DNA from: an uncultured Cytophagaceae bacterium
Lineage (GTDB): Bacteria; Bacteroidota; Bacteroidia; Cytophagales; Microscillaceae
Assembly (NCBI GenBank): GCA_937899305.1
Contig: CALDJV010001134.1
Coordinates: 1-24,963 of the forward strand
Direction: 5' to 3'
DNA: 24,963 nucleotides
In this document: in pieces, positions 15,639 to 24,668 of the stretch
Layout: every line of letters starts with the position of its first letter
Numbering within the stretch: position 1 is the first letter of the stretch
Program-made: the position numbers and the translations under genes
The notes under the pieces: generated by a model
What the model saw: the letters and a program-made list of their open reading frames with translations, nothing else
Told to the model about the DNA's origin: nothing
Database searches by the model: none

Positions 15639-16909
15639 GTATGTATCAGAAGAAATATCATTTGATTGAACTAGAGCTGAATTCTATTCTTGAAATTACT
15701 CAGGTAATCAATAACAATGCACCGGAAGATTCTTTGTACAAGATGTATAAGTTTACTTTGCAGGGTAATTTACAGGTAGAAAAACTGGCCTTGTATGTGT
15801 ACGAAGATGACGACAGTCAATGGTATTGTAAGGTAGACTTTGGTACCAATCTGGATTTTTCCAGTATTGAACTAGAAGCGGACGTGCTGTCCGAAATTCG
15901 TGATATTTCCCCGGTAGAGTACGTCAATTTTTCGTCCGATGCTTTTCTTGAGTTTGATGTCATCATCCCGGTATTTCACAAAGACAAGGTACTGGCCTAC
16001 GTGTTTTTGGATTCCAACGAGAGCGATTCAGAGCTTAATGATGTAGATACCCGTTTTGTTCAAACGTTGAGTAACATCATCATTGTGGCCATTGAGAACA
16101 AAAAACTGGTACGGAAACAAATCAAACAGGAAACTTTCCAAAAAGAGCTGGACATTGCCAAACAGGTACAGTCGATGTTGTTTCCCAAAACCCTGCCTAA
16201 GACCAATACCTTACAGATCGAGGCTACTTATTTCCCCCATCAAATTGTGGGAGGAGACTACTATGATTACATCCCCATCTCAGAAGATGAATTTGTTTTG
16301 TGTATTGCCGATGTATCGGGCAAAGGGGTGCCAGCGGCTTTGTTGATGTCTAACTTCCAGGCTTCGCTTCGAACGCTGACTCGACAAACCAACAATCTAG
16401 AACAGATCATTTCTGAGTTGAATAGTTTGATTTGGGAAAATGCCCAAGGAGATCACTTTATTACCTTTTTCATTGGTTTGTTCAACCGAACCGAGCGAAC
16501 CTTTCATTACATCAATGCTGGACACAACCCCGCGTTTTTGTTTTACAATGGCAAGGCCGAGCAATTGCACAGTGGCACTACTATTTTGGGTATATTTGAT
16601 CCCTTGCCCTTTATCAATCAAAAGGTAGTCGAGGATGTCGAAGCGTTTTTATTGTTTTGCTACACCGACGGAATAACTGAAACGACCAACCCTGAAGGAG
16701 AAGAGTTTGGAATTGATCGCTTGATGGATTTTGTGAAGCATAATAATGACTTGAGTGTGACCAATATTCATAACAACCTCATTCGGGAAATTCAAATGTT
16801 TAAACAAGAGAACCAATACAGCGACGACATTACTTTGCTTTCTTGTAGGTATGTCAGAAATGGTGACCAAGAGGAGGGAAGTGACTCGCACGATACTCTA
16901 GAAAACTGA
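15635..16909 (+). CDS. GAF-like sensor PP2C/SpoIIE-type serine phosphatase (RsbU-like)
   Basis: A 424-aa cytosolic Mn/Mg-dependent protein phosphatase. GTG at 15635 overlaps the permease TGA (GTGA); ATG at 15641 would shorten it by two residues. Residues about 8-155 form a GAF-like sensory domain. A coiled linker (158-180) leads to the MLFPKTLP motif typical of RsbU-type enzymes. The catalytic domain has GGDYYDY (206-212), ADVSGKG (225-231), YTDGITET (343-350) and SDDIT (396-400), giving the acidic metal-binding set. Such enzymes dephosphorylate anti-sigma-factor antagonists in partner switching; no antagonist or anti-sigma gene lies here. Coupling to an ABC permease and sugar enzymes suggests it senses envelope or nutrient state, which is inference. 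Confidence 0.88.
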   Translation: MSMYQKKYHLIELELNSILEITQVINNNAPEDSLYKMYKFTLQGNLQVEKLALYVYEDDDSQWYCKVDFGTNLDFSSIELEADVLSEIRDISPVEYVNFSSDAFLEFDVIIPVFHKDKVLAYVFLDSNESDSELNDVDTRFVQTLSNIIIVAIENKKLVRKQIKQETFQKELDIAKQVQSMLFPKTLPKTNTLQIEATYFPHQIVGGDYYDYIPISEDEFVLCIADVSGKGVPAALLMSNFQASLRTLTRQTNNLEQIISELNSLIWENAQGDHFITFFIGLFNRTERTFHYINAGHNPAFLFYNGKAEQLHSGTTILGIFDPLPFINQKVVEDVEAFLLFCYTDGITETTNPEGEEFGIDRLMDFVKHNNDLSVTNIHNNLIREIQMFKQENQYSDDITLLSCRYVRNGDQEEGSDSHDTLEN

Positions 16910-16931
16910 TCTGACCTGACACATTTGATCC

Positions 16932-17582
16932 ATGCGCTTTTATAAAACGGCTTGGTGGGTTCGCCAAGTACTCCCCCAATACACTTGGAAAGTAGATACT
17001 GAAGAGCAAGTTATTTTTTTAACTTTCGATGACGGTCCCATTCCAGAGGTGACCGAATACGTACTCGATCAACTTGAGCAATACAAGGCCAAAGCCACTT
17101 TTTTTTGTGTGGGTGATAATGTACGCAAACACCCCGACATTTATAATCGGGTCATTGCCGCGGGGCACCAAGTGGGCAACCATACTTTTCATCATTTGAA
17201 TGGTTGGAAAACCAATGATGGGGTTTATCTGGAAAACATTGGGCAATGCCGTCAGATCATGCAAGCACAAGCAGAAGTTGAACTCACTTCCAAACCATTG
17301 TTTCGCCCTCCTTATGGCAAGATTAGGAAAAACCAAATGAAACAACTTTCGACTGATTATCAGGTGATTATGTGGGATGTGCTCACCTATGACTTTGATG
17401 CTCAATTGAGCCCCGAGCGCTGCCTCGAGAAAGCCATTGCCCATACTACTGCTGGTTCTATTGTGGTATTTCACGACAGTGTCAAATCCATTGATAAACT
17501 CAAATGGGTATTGCCCCGTTATTTGCAGCATTTTACTGAGTTGGGGTTTGGGTTTGAGGTCATTGGCAATTATAATATCTGA
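16932..17582 (+). CDS. Polysaccharide deacetylase, NodB domain
   Basis: A 216-aa enzyme of carbohydrate esterase family 4 that removes acetyl groups from N-acetylated sugars. All NodB motifs are present: TFDDGP (31-36, catalytic D33 and metal ligand D34), H84-x-x-x-H88 in GNHTFHH, RPPYGK (125-130), WDV (148-150) and VVFHDS with H181. The N-terminus (MRFYKTAWWVRQVLPQYTW) is not a classical signal peptide, although its first residues are hydrophobic and basic, so location is uncertain. The short single-domain form is common in Bacteroidota. It lies 22 bp after the phosphatase gene and 5 bp before the second GT2, so a role in modifying the polysaccharide made by the GT2 enzymes is likely. Confidence 0.9.
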   Translation: MRFYKTAWWVRQVLPQYTWKVDTEEQVIFLTFDDGPIPEVTEYVLDQLEQYKAKATFFCVGDNVRKHPDIYNRVIAAGHQVGNHTFHHLNGWKTNDGVYLENIGQCRQIMQAQAEVELTSKPLFRPPYGKIRKNQMKQLSTDYQVIMWDVLTYDFDAQLSPERCLEKAIAHTTAGSIVVFHDSVKSIDKLKWVLPRYLQHFTELGFGFEVIGNYNI

Positions 17583-17587
17583 TCATT

Positions 17588-18697
17588 TTGCTTGCCTTAC
17601 TCACCATTCTAGGAGTCTATTTACTCCTCCAACTGCTCCTTTTCATGGGCTTACTTACCCGTCAAGACCAATTGACCAACGAGTTGCCCCAACCTTTGGT
17701 GAAGGTAACCATTATGGTGGCCGCTCGTAACGAAGCCAAAAATATTTTGCGATGTTTGCAAGCCCTGGATAAACTAAACTATCCCAAAACCCACCTACAA
17801 ATACTGATTGGCAATGACCAATCTACCGATGCTACCGAGCAAATTGTTCAGGGCTTCATCGCGGATAAACCTCATTTTCGGTTGATCAATATTACGAAAA
17901 AGCTGGGGGGAGCCCAAGGAAAAGCCAATGTGTTGGCCCATTTAGCTCAAGCGGCCGAAGGCGCTTTTTGGCTGGTGACCGATGCCGATATTGCTGTACC
18001 ACCGCATTGGGTACAAGCCATGTATCAGGCCCAACAATCTAAAAGTAAAACAAACAAGTCGGTCGGTATTGTGACTGGGTTTACCTTGGTGCAAGGAACG
18101 GGTTGGTTTGCCAAAATGCAGGCCATCGATTGGGTATATGCCCTGGGGCTCATCAAAATATGGAGCGATCGTGGCATTGCCGTGACCGCCATGGGTAACA
18201 ATTTAGGGATACTTCCAGAAGCCTATCGAGTGACTGGAGGCTATGAACAAATTCCTTTTTCTATTACCGAAGATTTTGCTCTGTTTCAGGCCATTGTCAA
18301 ACAAGGTTATGACTTTCGCAATGTCATTCACCCCAAAGTGATGGCGTTTTCTCACCCTATCAAAACGGTAAAAGGTTGGCTGCATCAACGCAAGCGGTGG
18401 ATGAGTGGCGCCTTGCAAGCTCCCTGGTTTCTTACCTTGTTCTTTGCCTTACACAGTAGTTTCTGGCCATTGGTGGTTGCCCTGGCTTTTGTATCCCCTT
18501 GGGTGGCTCTAATACTGGGAAGTACCAAGCTGGCCCTACAAAGCGGTTTGATGGCTGTTTTATTCCGACGCATCGGTCGGTTATCTCTATTCAAATACCT
18601 GGCTGGGTTCGAGTTGTATCATCTACTGTTTACTTGGATGATGATGCTGTTTTATTTTTTGCCTATCAAAGTAGTCTGGAAAGGTCGAAGGTATTAG
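17588..18697 (+). CDS. GT2 family glycosyltransferase, membrane-anchored (2)
   Basis: A 369-aa family 2 glycosyltransferase, read here from TTG at 17588; the next in-frame ATG would remove most of the N-terminal helix (3-22). The GT-A domain has VTIMVAARNEAKNI (40-53), IGNDQSTDAT (74-83), DAD (132-134), TEDF (227-230) and QRKRW (267-271). C-terminal membrane helices span about 278-360 and the tail is VVWKGRRY. It is organised like the GT2 at 12979 but clearly diverged from it. With the NodB deacetylase 5 bp upstream it forms a polymerise-and-deacetylate pair reminiscent of poly-GlcNAc systems, though the substrate cannot be read from sequence. Its stop codon overlaps the convergent gene's stop (18694-18697). 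Confidence 0.88.
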   Translation: MLALLTILGVYLLLQLLLFMGLLTRQDQLTNELPQPLVKVTIMVAARNEAKNILRCLQALDKLNYPKTHLQILIGNDQSTDATEQIVQGFIADKPHFRLINITKKLGGAQGKANVLAHLAQAAEGAFWLVTDADIAVPPHWVQAMYQAQQSKSKTNKSVGIVTGFTLVQGTGWFAKMQAIDWVYALGLIKIWSDRGIAVTAMGNNLGILPEAYRVTGGYEQIPFSITEDFALFQAIVKQGYDFRNVIHPKVMAFSHPIKTVKGWLHQRKRWMSGALQAPWFLTLFFALHSSFWPLVVALAFVSPWVALILGSTKLALQSGLMAVLFRRIGRLSLFKYLAGFELYHLLFTWMMMLFYFLPIKVVWKGRRY

Positions 18698-19419
18698 TCC
18701 TTATTGAATGCCTGGTGCAATGCCTTGATTTTATCTAAAATACGCTCTCCTTCTCTACGGTTTTGCTGGGTAGAGTGGTCCGAAAACACCACCTGCATCT
18801 GTTTCCCAAATTGAAAGGTTTCTAAGCCAGATTTGGGGAAATCCTGAGCAATGGCAATCTCTAACTTCAACATATGATAGTTTTTCTTGTGTTTGATAGA
18901 ACGCGCATTTCTCCAGTTGATATAATTTATTTGAATTTTCTGAGGTTGCAAGGTCATTTTGATTGTTTGGCGATAATTACATTGTGGCAGTATTTGGTTG
19001 ACTACTTTCAATAGTGAAACCTTGCCATCAAAATAACGAAGCCATTGATTGGCCCGTTGATTTTCATCTTCAGTAATGCCCTCATATAACTGGGCCACCG
19101 TAGTTTGTTTGGTTTGGGGGTTGACATAGACTTTAGTGGATTTGCCAGGTAAATACGATTCCAGATAAACTTCCATTACCTCCTGCCCAGAGGTGTTTAC
19201 CTTAAGTTTTGCCTCATAACCCAGTTCCCAAACCTCTACTTTCCAATCTACTGAAGTGGCTCCTTGTTGGAGCAACAGTTGACTGAGTTGTTGGGCTTTC
19301 CAGATTTGGACTTGATGCTTCTTCAATACACTTTGTAAAAACGATGGGGTTTGAGCATTCACTGCCATAGGTAAAATATTGATCAATGAGAAAGTAAGTA
19401 GATAAAGTTGTTGTCCCAT
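18694..19419 (-). CDS. Exported protein of unknown function (241 aa)
   Basis: Residues 1-22 form a signal peptide (LLTFSLINILPMAVNA, then QTP). The mature part is a mixed alpha/beta domain: a helix about QVQIWKAQQLSQLLLQQGAT, strands WKVEVWELGYEAKLKV and VMEVYLESYL, then VYVNPQTKQTTVAQLYEG, and a C-terminal helix. There is no lipobox or catalytic motif. I do not recognise the family. It lies 14 bp after the 212-aa gene in the same direction, so the two are probably co-expressed. Its stop overlaps the stop of the convergent GT2 gene by four bases. Confidence 0.7.
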   Translation of the reverse strand: MGQQLYLLTFSLINILPMAVNAQTPSFLQSVLKKHQVQIWKAQQLSQLLLQQGATSVDWKVEVWELGYEAKLKVNTSGQEVMEVYLESYLPGKSTKVYVNPQTKQTTVAQLYEGITEDENQRANQWLRYFDGKVSLLKVVNQILPQCNYRQTIKMTLQPQKIQINYINWRNARSIKHKKNYHMLKLEIAIAQDFPKSGLETFQFGKQMQVVFSDHSTQQNRREGERILDKIKALHQAFNKD

Positions 19420-19433
19420 ATGCTTGAAGTGAT

Positions 19434-20072
19434 TTAGAGATTGGTAGTAAAAATGAGCGGAAAACTTCGGGATAAATGGTAAGCACGTTGTTCAAGGCTC
19501 GCCTTGAATTCGTGAGCTGAGAATTGCATTTGCGCACTCAGTTGGCGACGGTTTATTAGTTTCTGATGCTTCATTGTCAACGCTTTTCTTTTTTTTCTAC
19601 GGTAGACGAGCAACCAATTTATCCAGGAAGTCCGATCAATTTTGGCTATTTGTTGCTCCAATTCCAATATTGTGATATTCATTTGATGGTCATTTTCCAA
19701 AAACTTTTGATGCCTAAGGTATTGTTCACGAATATGTTGGATGCGTTGTAAATAATTTTTGAATTCCAGATTTACCGTAAATGCTTCTTTCCATAATTTT
19801 CGCTGAGTATCTGGCTCAAAATAAGGGACATATTGGAGGGCAAGTTGTTGATCATTGGGGGCCGAAGCCCTGATGAACTGCTTCATTTGTTCCCACAAAT
19901 CAGTCTCCAAAACCAGAGCTTTATGGTATTTAGAGTATGTTTCTTCGTATAACTGGGCAATCATATCCAGAATTTCTAATGAATCACCCACTCCTTTACA
20001 CACCCTCACAATGAGTTGTTGCAATGCCTGACCCCTCTCAGAATTCAATATTGCAATGTGTTTTTCGGTCAT
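19434..20072 (-). CDS. Cytosolic coiled-coil protein of unknown function (212 aa)
   Basis: No signal peptide. The protein is almost all helix: a Gln/Leu-rich N-terminal half (RGQALQQLIVRVCKG onward), a coiled-coil stretch at about 120-150 (HQKFLENDHQMNITILELEQQ), then a very basic segment (YRRKKRKALTMKHQKLINRR). A short WINWLLVY segment before the basic patch could touch a membrane. No family is recognised. It precedes the exported 241-aa protein gene by 14 bp. Confidence 0.65.
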   Translation of the reverse strand: MTEKHIAILNSERGQALQQLIVRVCKGVGDSLEILDMIAQLYEETYSKYHKALVLETDLWEQMKQFIRASAPNDQQLALQYVPYFEPDTQRKLWKEAFTVNLEFKNYLQRIQHIREQYLRHQKFLENDHQMNITILELEQQIAKIDRTSWINWLLVYRRKKRKALTMKHQKLINRRQLSAQMQFSAHEFKASLEQRAYHLSRSFPLIFTTNL

Positions 20073-20181
20073 CAGGCATTGTTTTTTGGTAATGAATTAC
20101 TGATGTTACGCGTGTTTTTAGCTCCCTCTAAATTCTAGGGTTAAATGGCGTATTTTAAAACAGCTGCATCACTTCAGTTCA

Positions 20182-22590
20182 TTATTCTCTTACCAAGTCC
20201 TTATAAGCCTTGGTTTTTCGTACCGAAGCAAACAACTCATCCTCCTCCAGTGCTTCTCGTTCGGGGTCATTCAGCTTAAACTTGAGTGCCTTTTTCAAAT
20301 ACTCAAGTGCTTTGCCTTTCTGCGGTTGGGGTTGAGCCAAGTAGTAAGCTGCCCAGCCAATGTAAACAAAGTTGTCCTTGATTTCCAGACTGGCTGCTTT
20401 TTCGAGGTCGGCTTTGGCCTTCTCGAGTTGCTTGGCTTTGGTATAAGCAAAACCACGGTAGGCGTACAATTTGGCTAAATTTTGTACTACGTTGAGGCAA
20501 GTATCATAATCGGCAATGGCCTTCGGGTAATCTTTCAATTTAACGTAAGACCAGGCGCGATTGAAATTGTAACTGATTTCCCCTGATTTAGCCGCTTGGC
20601 TGAATGCTTGTACAGCCGCTTGGTGCTTTTTCATTTTACTCAATACAAATCCCTTTTGATTGTGAAAACCAGCATTGGTGGGCTCGAGTTGAATGAGTTC
20701 ATTGATGATTTTCAGCGCTTCTTCGTATTGCTTTAAGTTATAGTGACAGATGAGCATGCTCTGGAGGATTTTCTTTTCGTTTTCGGGTTTTTCTACGTAG
20801 TTATCGGCTTTTTTGAAATACACCAAAGCTTCTTTGTAGCGCTCACGTCCTCGGTACAAGTGCCCAATTTCATCGGCAATAATCTTAATGGCTTCTTTTT
20901 CTTGCAGTGTTTCCCGAATGGCCAAACTCTGTTCTAGTTGCTTGATGGCCATTAAGTCATTTTTCATTTTCTGATACAGTTTGCCACTGTTATACAAGGC
21001 CTTGGCACTGGCGTCTTTTTCGCCTAAATTTTGAAATTTTTGTTGGGCTTGGGCATAAAAGTCAATGGCCTCCGAATTACGTTCCAACCTTTCGGCACAA
21101 ATGCCCAAGTTCAGCAGGGTTTGAGCTATCTCACCTTTGTTTTGGCTTTTTTGGTGCATTTTCAACAGCTCATTTTCATAAAAATACACCTTTTCAAATT
21201 TATCGGCCTTGTAGTAAGCGTTGGAGATGTCTCGCATTAGCCCTAACATATCTTTATCCGGAAAACGGCCATTGTCGAACTGTATCTTGCGAATCTGATA
21301 GGCTTTTTCTAAAATACCTCCTACACGTCTATGTTCTTTGATCTCACTGTACAAACGAGCAAATTGCTGTAAAACGGCCACGATATTGGTAGTGTCTTTG
21401 AGTTCTTCCCGTATTTTGAGCGACTCACTGTAAGCCTTGATGCTTTCCCCCACGTTTTTTTTCAATGCGTATGCCTCTCCAATATTTACTTTGATGGCGG
21501 CAATGGCTGGTTTGTCATTGTATTTTTTTCGTAGTTCCAGCGATTTATTATAATACTCCAGGGCTTTGTCGTACTTTCCGACTATTCGAGACAATATACC
21601 TATATTGGCCCATTCGGTGAGGAGTCTTTTTTCGGCTTTTTGGCTTTCCAGGTGCTTGGCCATTTGTTCGTTCATCTGCAATGCTTGCTCGTATTTTTGT
21701 TGCCGATAATAGAGTGCGGCCAGTTGTTTGTATATCCGTATGGCCAGGTTTTTTTCTTTGAAAGCATCATAAATCTTCACGGCCATTTGATAATAGGCAA
21801 TGGCTTGGTCGTAGTTTTGAAGCTCGGTATAGTTATCGGCAAGGTGTTCGGCCACATTTCCTTTTTGCGGCTGCATTTTTAGCTGCTCAAAGATTTGTAG
21901 AGAGCGTTTGAGCCTCTCGTTGGATTGTTCAAATTGCTTTTGTTTGAGGTATATGGCTGCGATATTCACCAAAATATTGGCCTCTTCTACTTTTTGGTCA
22001 TTTTTACGATAGCTGGCCAAGGCCTCATCATAGAATTTGAGCGCATTGGGGTAATCCCCTTTTTCGGCATACACAATGCCCATGTAAGCCTTTAGCTGAA
22101 CCGCATCCTTATAAAGTTTGAGCGAGTCGTATTTTTGGGAAGAGGCCGAAATGTATCGAATGGCTTGATCAAGTTTTTTTTGGTAATAATACACTCCTCC
22201 AATTTTATTGAGTAGGATGGCTGTTTTCAAAGCTGCTTTGTTTTGCTGAAATAAGGAGAGGGCCCGTTGAAAATAGTCCAGTGCTTCTTTAAATTTTTGA
22301 CGATTGGCCATCAAAGCCCCTTGTTGATGGTAAGCCTCGGCCAACCCCCGACTGTAATTGATTTTTTTTGCCAATGAAATGGACTGATCAACGTAGTTTT
22401 GCCCTTTGTCGAAGGCTTTCTGATTTTTATAACTTTCGGCGAGCTTGTTGAGTACATCTACTTTCCGAGCGGTATTTTTTAAAGTTTTTAGTTTATTCTC
22501 TAGCTGTTTTAGGTTGGCATCCTGAGCGTTTGCCGATAGGCAAAATAACCCAATAAATAAAGATACCAGGGTAGATTGAAATGTTTTCAT
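20182..22590 (-). CDS. Exported TPR-repeat protein (about 802 aa)
   Basis: I place the start at ATG 22590-22588 because it gives a clean signal peptide (MKTFQSTLVSLFIGLFCLSANAQ); the frame is open 16 codons further upstream but that part is not signal-like. The mature protein is tandem tetratricopeptide repeats throughout, about 18 to 20 units (for example KFKEALDYFQRALSLFQ, KYDKALEYYNKSLELRKKY, EEALKIINELIQLEPTN). The N-terminal set resembles the 40-residue type seen in sensor proteins, and the C-terminal part is the canonical 34-residue type. There is no kinase, DNA-binding or OmpA domain at the C-terminus. Mature, it should sit in the periplasm or on the outer membrane as a scaffold. It has its own 371-bp upstream region. 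Confidence 0.85.
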   Translation of the reverse strand: MKTFQSTLVSLFIGLFCLSANAQDANLKQLENKLKTLKNTARKVDVLNKLAESYKNQKAFDKGQNYVDQSISLAKKINYSRGLAEAYHQQGALMANRQKFKEALDYFQRALSLFQQNKAALKTAILLNKIGGVYYYQKKLDQAIRYISASSQKYDSLKLYKDAVQLKAYMGIVYAEKGDYPNALKFYDEALASYRKNDQKVEEANILVNIAAIYLKQKQFEQSNERLKRSLQIFEQLKMQPQKGNVAEHLADNYTELQNYDQAIAYYQMAVKIYDAFKEKNLAIRIYKQLAALYYRQQKYEQALQMNEQMAKHLESQKAEKRLLTEWANIGILSRIVGKYDKALEYYNKSLELRKKYNDKPAIAAIKVNIGEAYALKKNVGESIKAYSESLKIREELKDTTNIVAVLQQFARLYSEIKEHRRVGGILEKAYQIRKIQFDNGRFPDKDMLGLMRDISNAYYKADKFEKVYFYENELLKMHQKSQNKGEIAQTLLNLGICAERLERNSEAIDFYAQAQQKFQNLGEKDASAKALYNSGKLYQKMKNDLMAIKQLEQSLAIRETLQEKEAIKIIADEIGHLYRGRERYKEALVYFKKADNYVEKPENEKKILQSMLICHYNLKQYEEALKIINELIQLEPTNAGFHNQKGFVLSKMKKHQAAVQAFSQAAKSGEISYNFNRAWSYVKLKDYPKAIADYDTCLNVVQNLAKLYAYRGFAYTKAKQLEKAKADLEKAASLEIKDNFVYIGWAAYYLAQPQPQKGKALEYLKKALKFKLNDPEREALEEDELFASVRKTKAYKDLVRE

Positions 22591-22961
22591 AGGAATGTTT
22601 AGTTTCTTGATCAAACAGGTGAATAATGATGCTACCAATGTATCCTGATCGCATTAGAACAAGATGCCACTGCGGTCAGGTACTTATTTGACAGTTGTCA
22701 GATTGTTATGGTAGTAGTACAGTAAATGGTATTTTGACTAAATTGTTTCTTTTTTATATCAAAGTCGTTTGAGGTTCTAGCAACGAAATTCCCCACCGTT
22801 ATTTTATTGAGGTTACTACCCAATATCTACAATGATTCTCCAAGCGTACAATTACTCGAACCGACTGTAGACTATGGACTGAATGCTATGGACTATTGAC
22901 CCAAAATATACTACTATTTTTGAATTTCACCTACTGTCTCATGATCAACAAAACGCCATCC
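22591..22961. other. Intergenic region between TPR and Wzi-like genes
   Basis: 371 bp with no open frame worth calling. It must hold the promoter of the TPR gene on the minus strand, but I find no good TTTG-N19-TAnnTTTG match. The only structured element is the heptamer tract at 22865-22899. No hairpin with a T tract is evident after the Wzi-like gene. Confidence 0.5.
22865..22899. repeat. CTRTGGA heptamer tract 3
   Basis: Five contiguous 7-mers: CTGTAGA, CTATGGA, CTGAATG, CTATGGA, CTATTGA. It lies 60 bp beyond the stop codon of the minus-strand Wzi-like gene. The 83-bp core present with tracts 1 and 2 is absent here, so the heptamers can occur independently of it. Confidence 0.75.
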
Positions 22962-24668
22962 CTAAAACTCGTAAATTCTTCTGGCGATATTCCATCTAAA
23001 GGTAAGCCCGCCCACCAAATTACGAGTGGTGGCCAATTCGTTGGACTCTTGCCGGAAGGTAGCGTGTAAATCCAGAAACATATTGTGGCGTAATTGATAG
23101 CTGGCATTGAAATTGGCAAAAATCAAATTGGTTTCGATGCCCTGTGCTATTCTATTACCAAATTCCTGTTGAAAAGTTTGGTTGGTAAAGATATCTTTGC
23201 CCCAATTACTACCGTTGGCGTCAGCCCCATAACGGGTATATAAAACTTTGGCAGCGAGATTTAAACGGGGAATGGGTTGGTAACGGGCAATGCCAATAAA
23301 CTCGTAAAAATTTGCTCCGATGGGATGGGCAAGCGCTTGGTTGTAGTTGGTGAAGTTGCGATAACGAAAATTATGACGGTACATATAAGGACGCACAATA
23401 TTGACTTCCCCTTGAATGTCCAGGTTGTCTACCCCAAGTACATCGATGTAGGTCAGCCCAATTTGCCCGGCTTGTTTGTTGCCCCACCAGCCATTGCCAC
23501 TGCGTACCTCTGAAATCACAAACTCATCGATGACCAATTGACCATACAAAGAAAACCGCTTGAGAAAGTTCCACTTGAAATCCATTCCGAGCAAGGCATT
23601 GTCGGGGCTACCGAGTTGCTGTTCGGCAGAACGATAAAAAATGATGGGGTTGAGGTAATTAAAATCAAAGTTTCCGCTGCTGCCATTGGTGCTTACTGTA
23701 TCGTTACGGGCAAACATCACGGTTTCAAAAAGGCCAATATTAAAATTTTTGCTCAGGTTTACACTCAGGTGATGGGTTGCAAAGTATTTTTTGGGTCGCA
23801 AACCGTCAGCATTGAGTACCTCAGCAGTGAGTTGACCAAAAATATTTTGATAGTTGATTTTCCAAACATTGGTATTGAGCTTCAAGAATAAGTAATTGTT
23901 GGAATAGTCAGACAAGGCCAGTGAGCGGTATCCGGGGCCGATTTGGTTTTTGTCGTGACCAAATTGCAAACTGATGTTTTTAATGACATCGAATGTAATG
24001 TAACCTCGGGCAGTAATAAAATCCACCTTTTCTTCGCCCAATCCTTGTTTGTAGAACCCTTCGTTGGGTACGGCATTCAAACGAGTGATTTCATTGTTGA
24101 CATAAGTCGGAAAAACGGCTTGATTGTCAGTGAAAAATGTATAAAACCCTACCTTTTTGCTAATCATCCCTCTGAGTTCGGCCCCACGACTATTGAGGTA
24201 GCGGGTAGCACTGGCGTCGCCTCGCTCTAAACTGGCTCCTACACCCAGTACCGGGTTTAAATGTACTTCAAAATCATCATCACGATAGTGGTAAAAGTCA
24301 GATTTTTTGTCTAAAAAATACCGAAGAAAGGGTTTTTTCGCATCATTATCGGCCGATTCGCTCCACTCCCAGTTATCGTTTTTAAGGTACATCAGATTAA
24401 ACTTATCTTGACGAGACAAGTCAGTGTTGTTGGCACTCAGGCTATCGGCCAGTAGGGCAATATATTTTCTGGAATAGGGTTGAAGCTGGGTATGAAGGCG
24501 ATTCAAAAAACGCCCATGTTTGATTTCATAACGTTTTACTAAATGTGCATAGTCTTGGTTGATGGGGGCGTACACGCTCTGTCCCTTTGTACTTACAGAC
24601 AAGCATACCCCAATAATCATGAACAAGCAGGCGTTCCAGGATTTTTTATCGATTTGTAATTGTTTCAT
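22962..24668 (-). CDS. Wzi/RemB-like outer-membrane beta-barrel protein
   Basis: A 568-aa outer-membrane protein with an N-terminal signal sequence (MIIGVCLSVSTKGQS region). A short helical part follows (QDYAHLVKRYEIKHGRF), then a long run of alternating amphipathic strands ending in the aromatic terminus RRIYEF expected of barrel proteins. The central NISLQFGHDKNQIGPGYRSL and NYLFLKLNTNVWKINYQNIF are characteristic of the capsule-assembly Wzi family, which in Bacteroidota includes RemB of Flavobacterium johnsoniae, linked to gliding. Either a capsule-surface or a gliding-associated role is possible; I favour the general Wzi/RemB-like label. It is monocistronic. Confidence 0.8.
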   Translation of the reverse strand: MKQLQIDKKSWNACLFMIIGVCLSVSTKGQSVYAPINQDYAHLVKRYEIKHGRFLNRLHTQLQPYSRKYIALLADSLSANNTDLSRQDKFNLMYLKNDNWEWSESADNDAKKPFLRYFLDKKSDFYHYRDDDFEVHLNPVLGVGASLERGDASATRYLNSRGAELRGMISKKVGFYTFFTDNQAVFPTYVNNEITRLNAVPNEGFYKQGLGEEKVDFITARGYITFDVIKNISLQFGHDKNQIGPGYRSLALSDYSNNYLFLKLNTNVWKINYQNIFGQLTAEVLNADGLRPKKYFATHHLSVNLSKNFNIGLFETVMFARNDTVSTNGSSGNFDFNYLNPIIFYRSAEQQLGSPDNALLGMDFKWNFLKRFSLYGQLVIDEFVISEVRSGNGWWGNKQAGQIGLTYIDVLGVDNLDIQGEVNIVRPYMYRHNFRYRNFTNYNQALAHPIGANFYEFIGIARYQPIPRLNLAAKVLYTRYGADANGSNWGKDIFTNQTFQQEFGNRIAQGIETNLIFANFNASYQLRHNMFLDLHATFRQESNELATTRNLVGGLTFRWNIARRIYEF

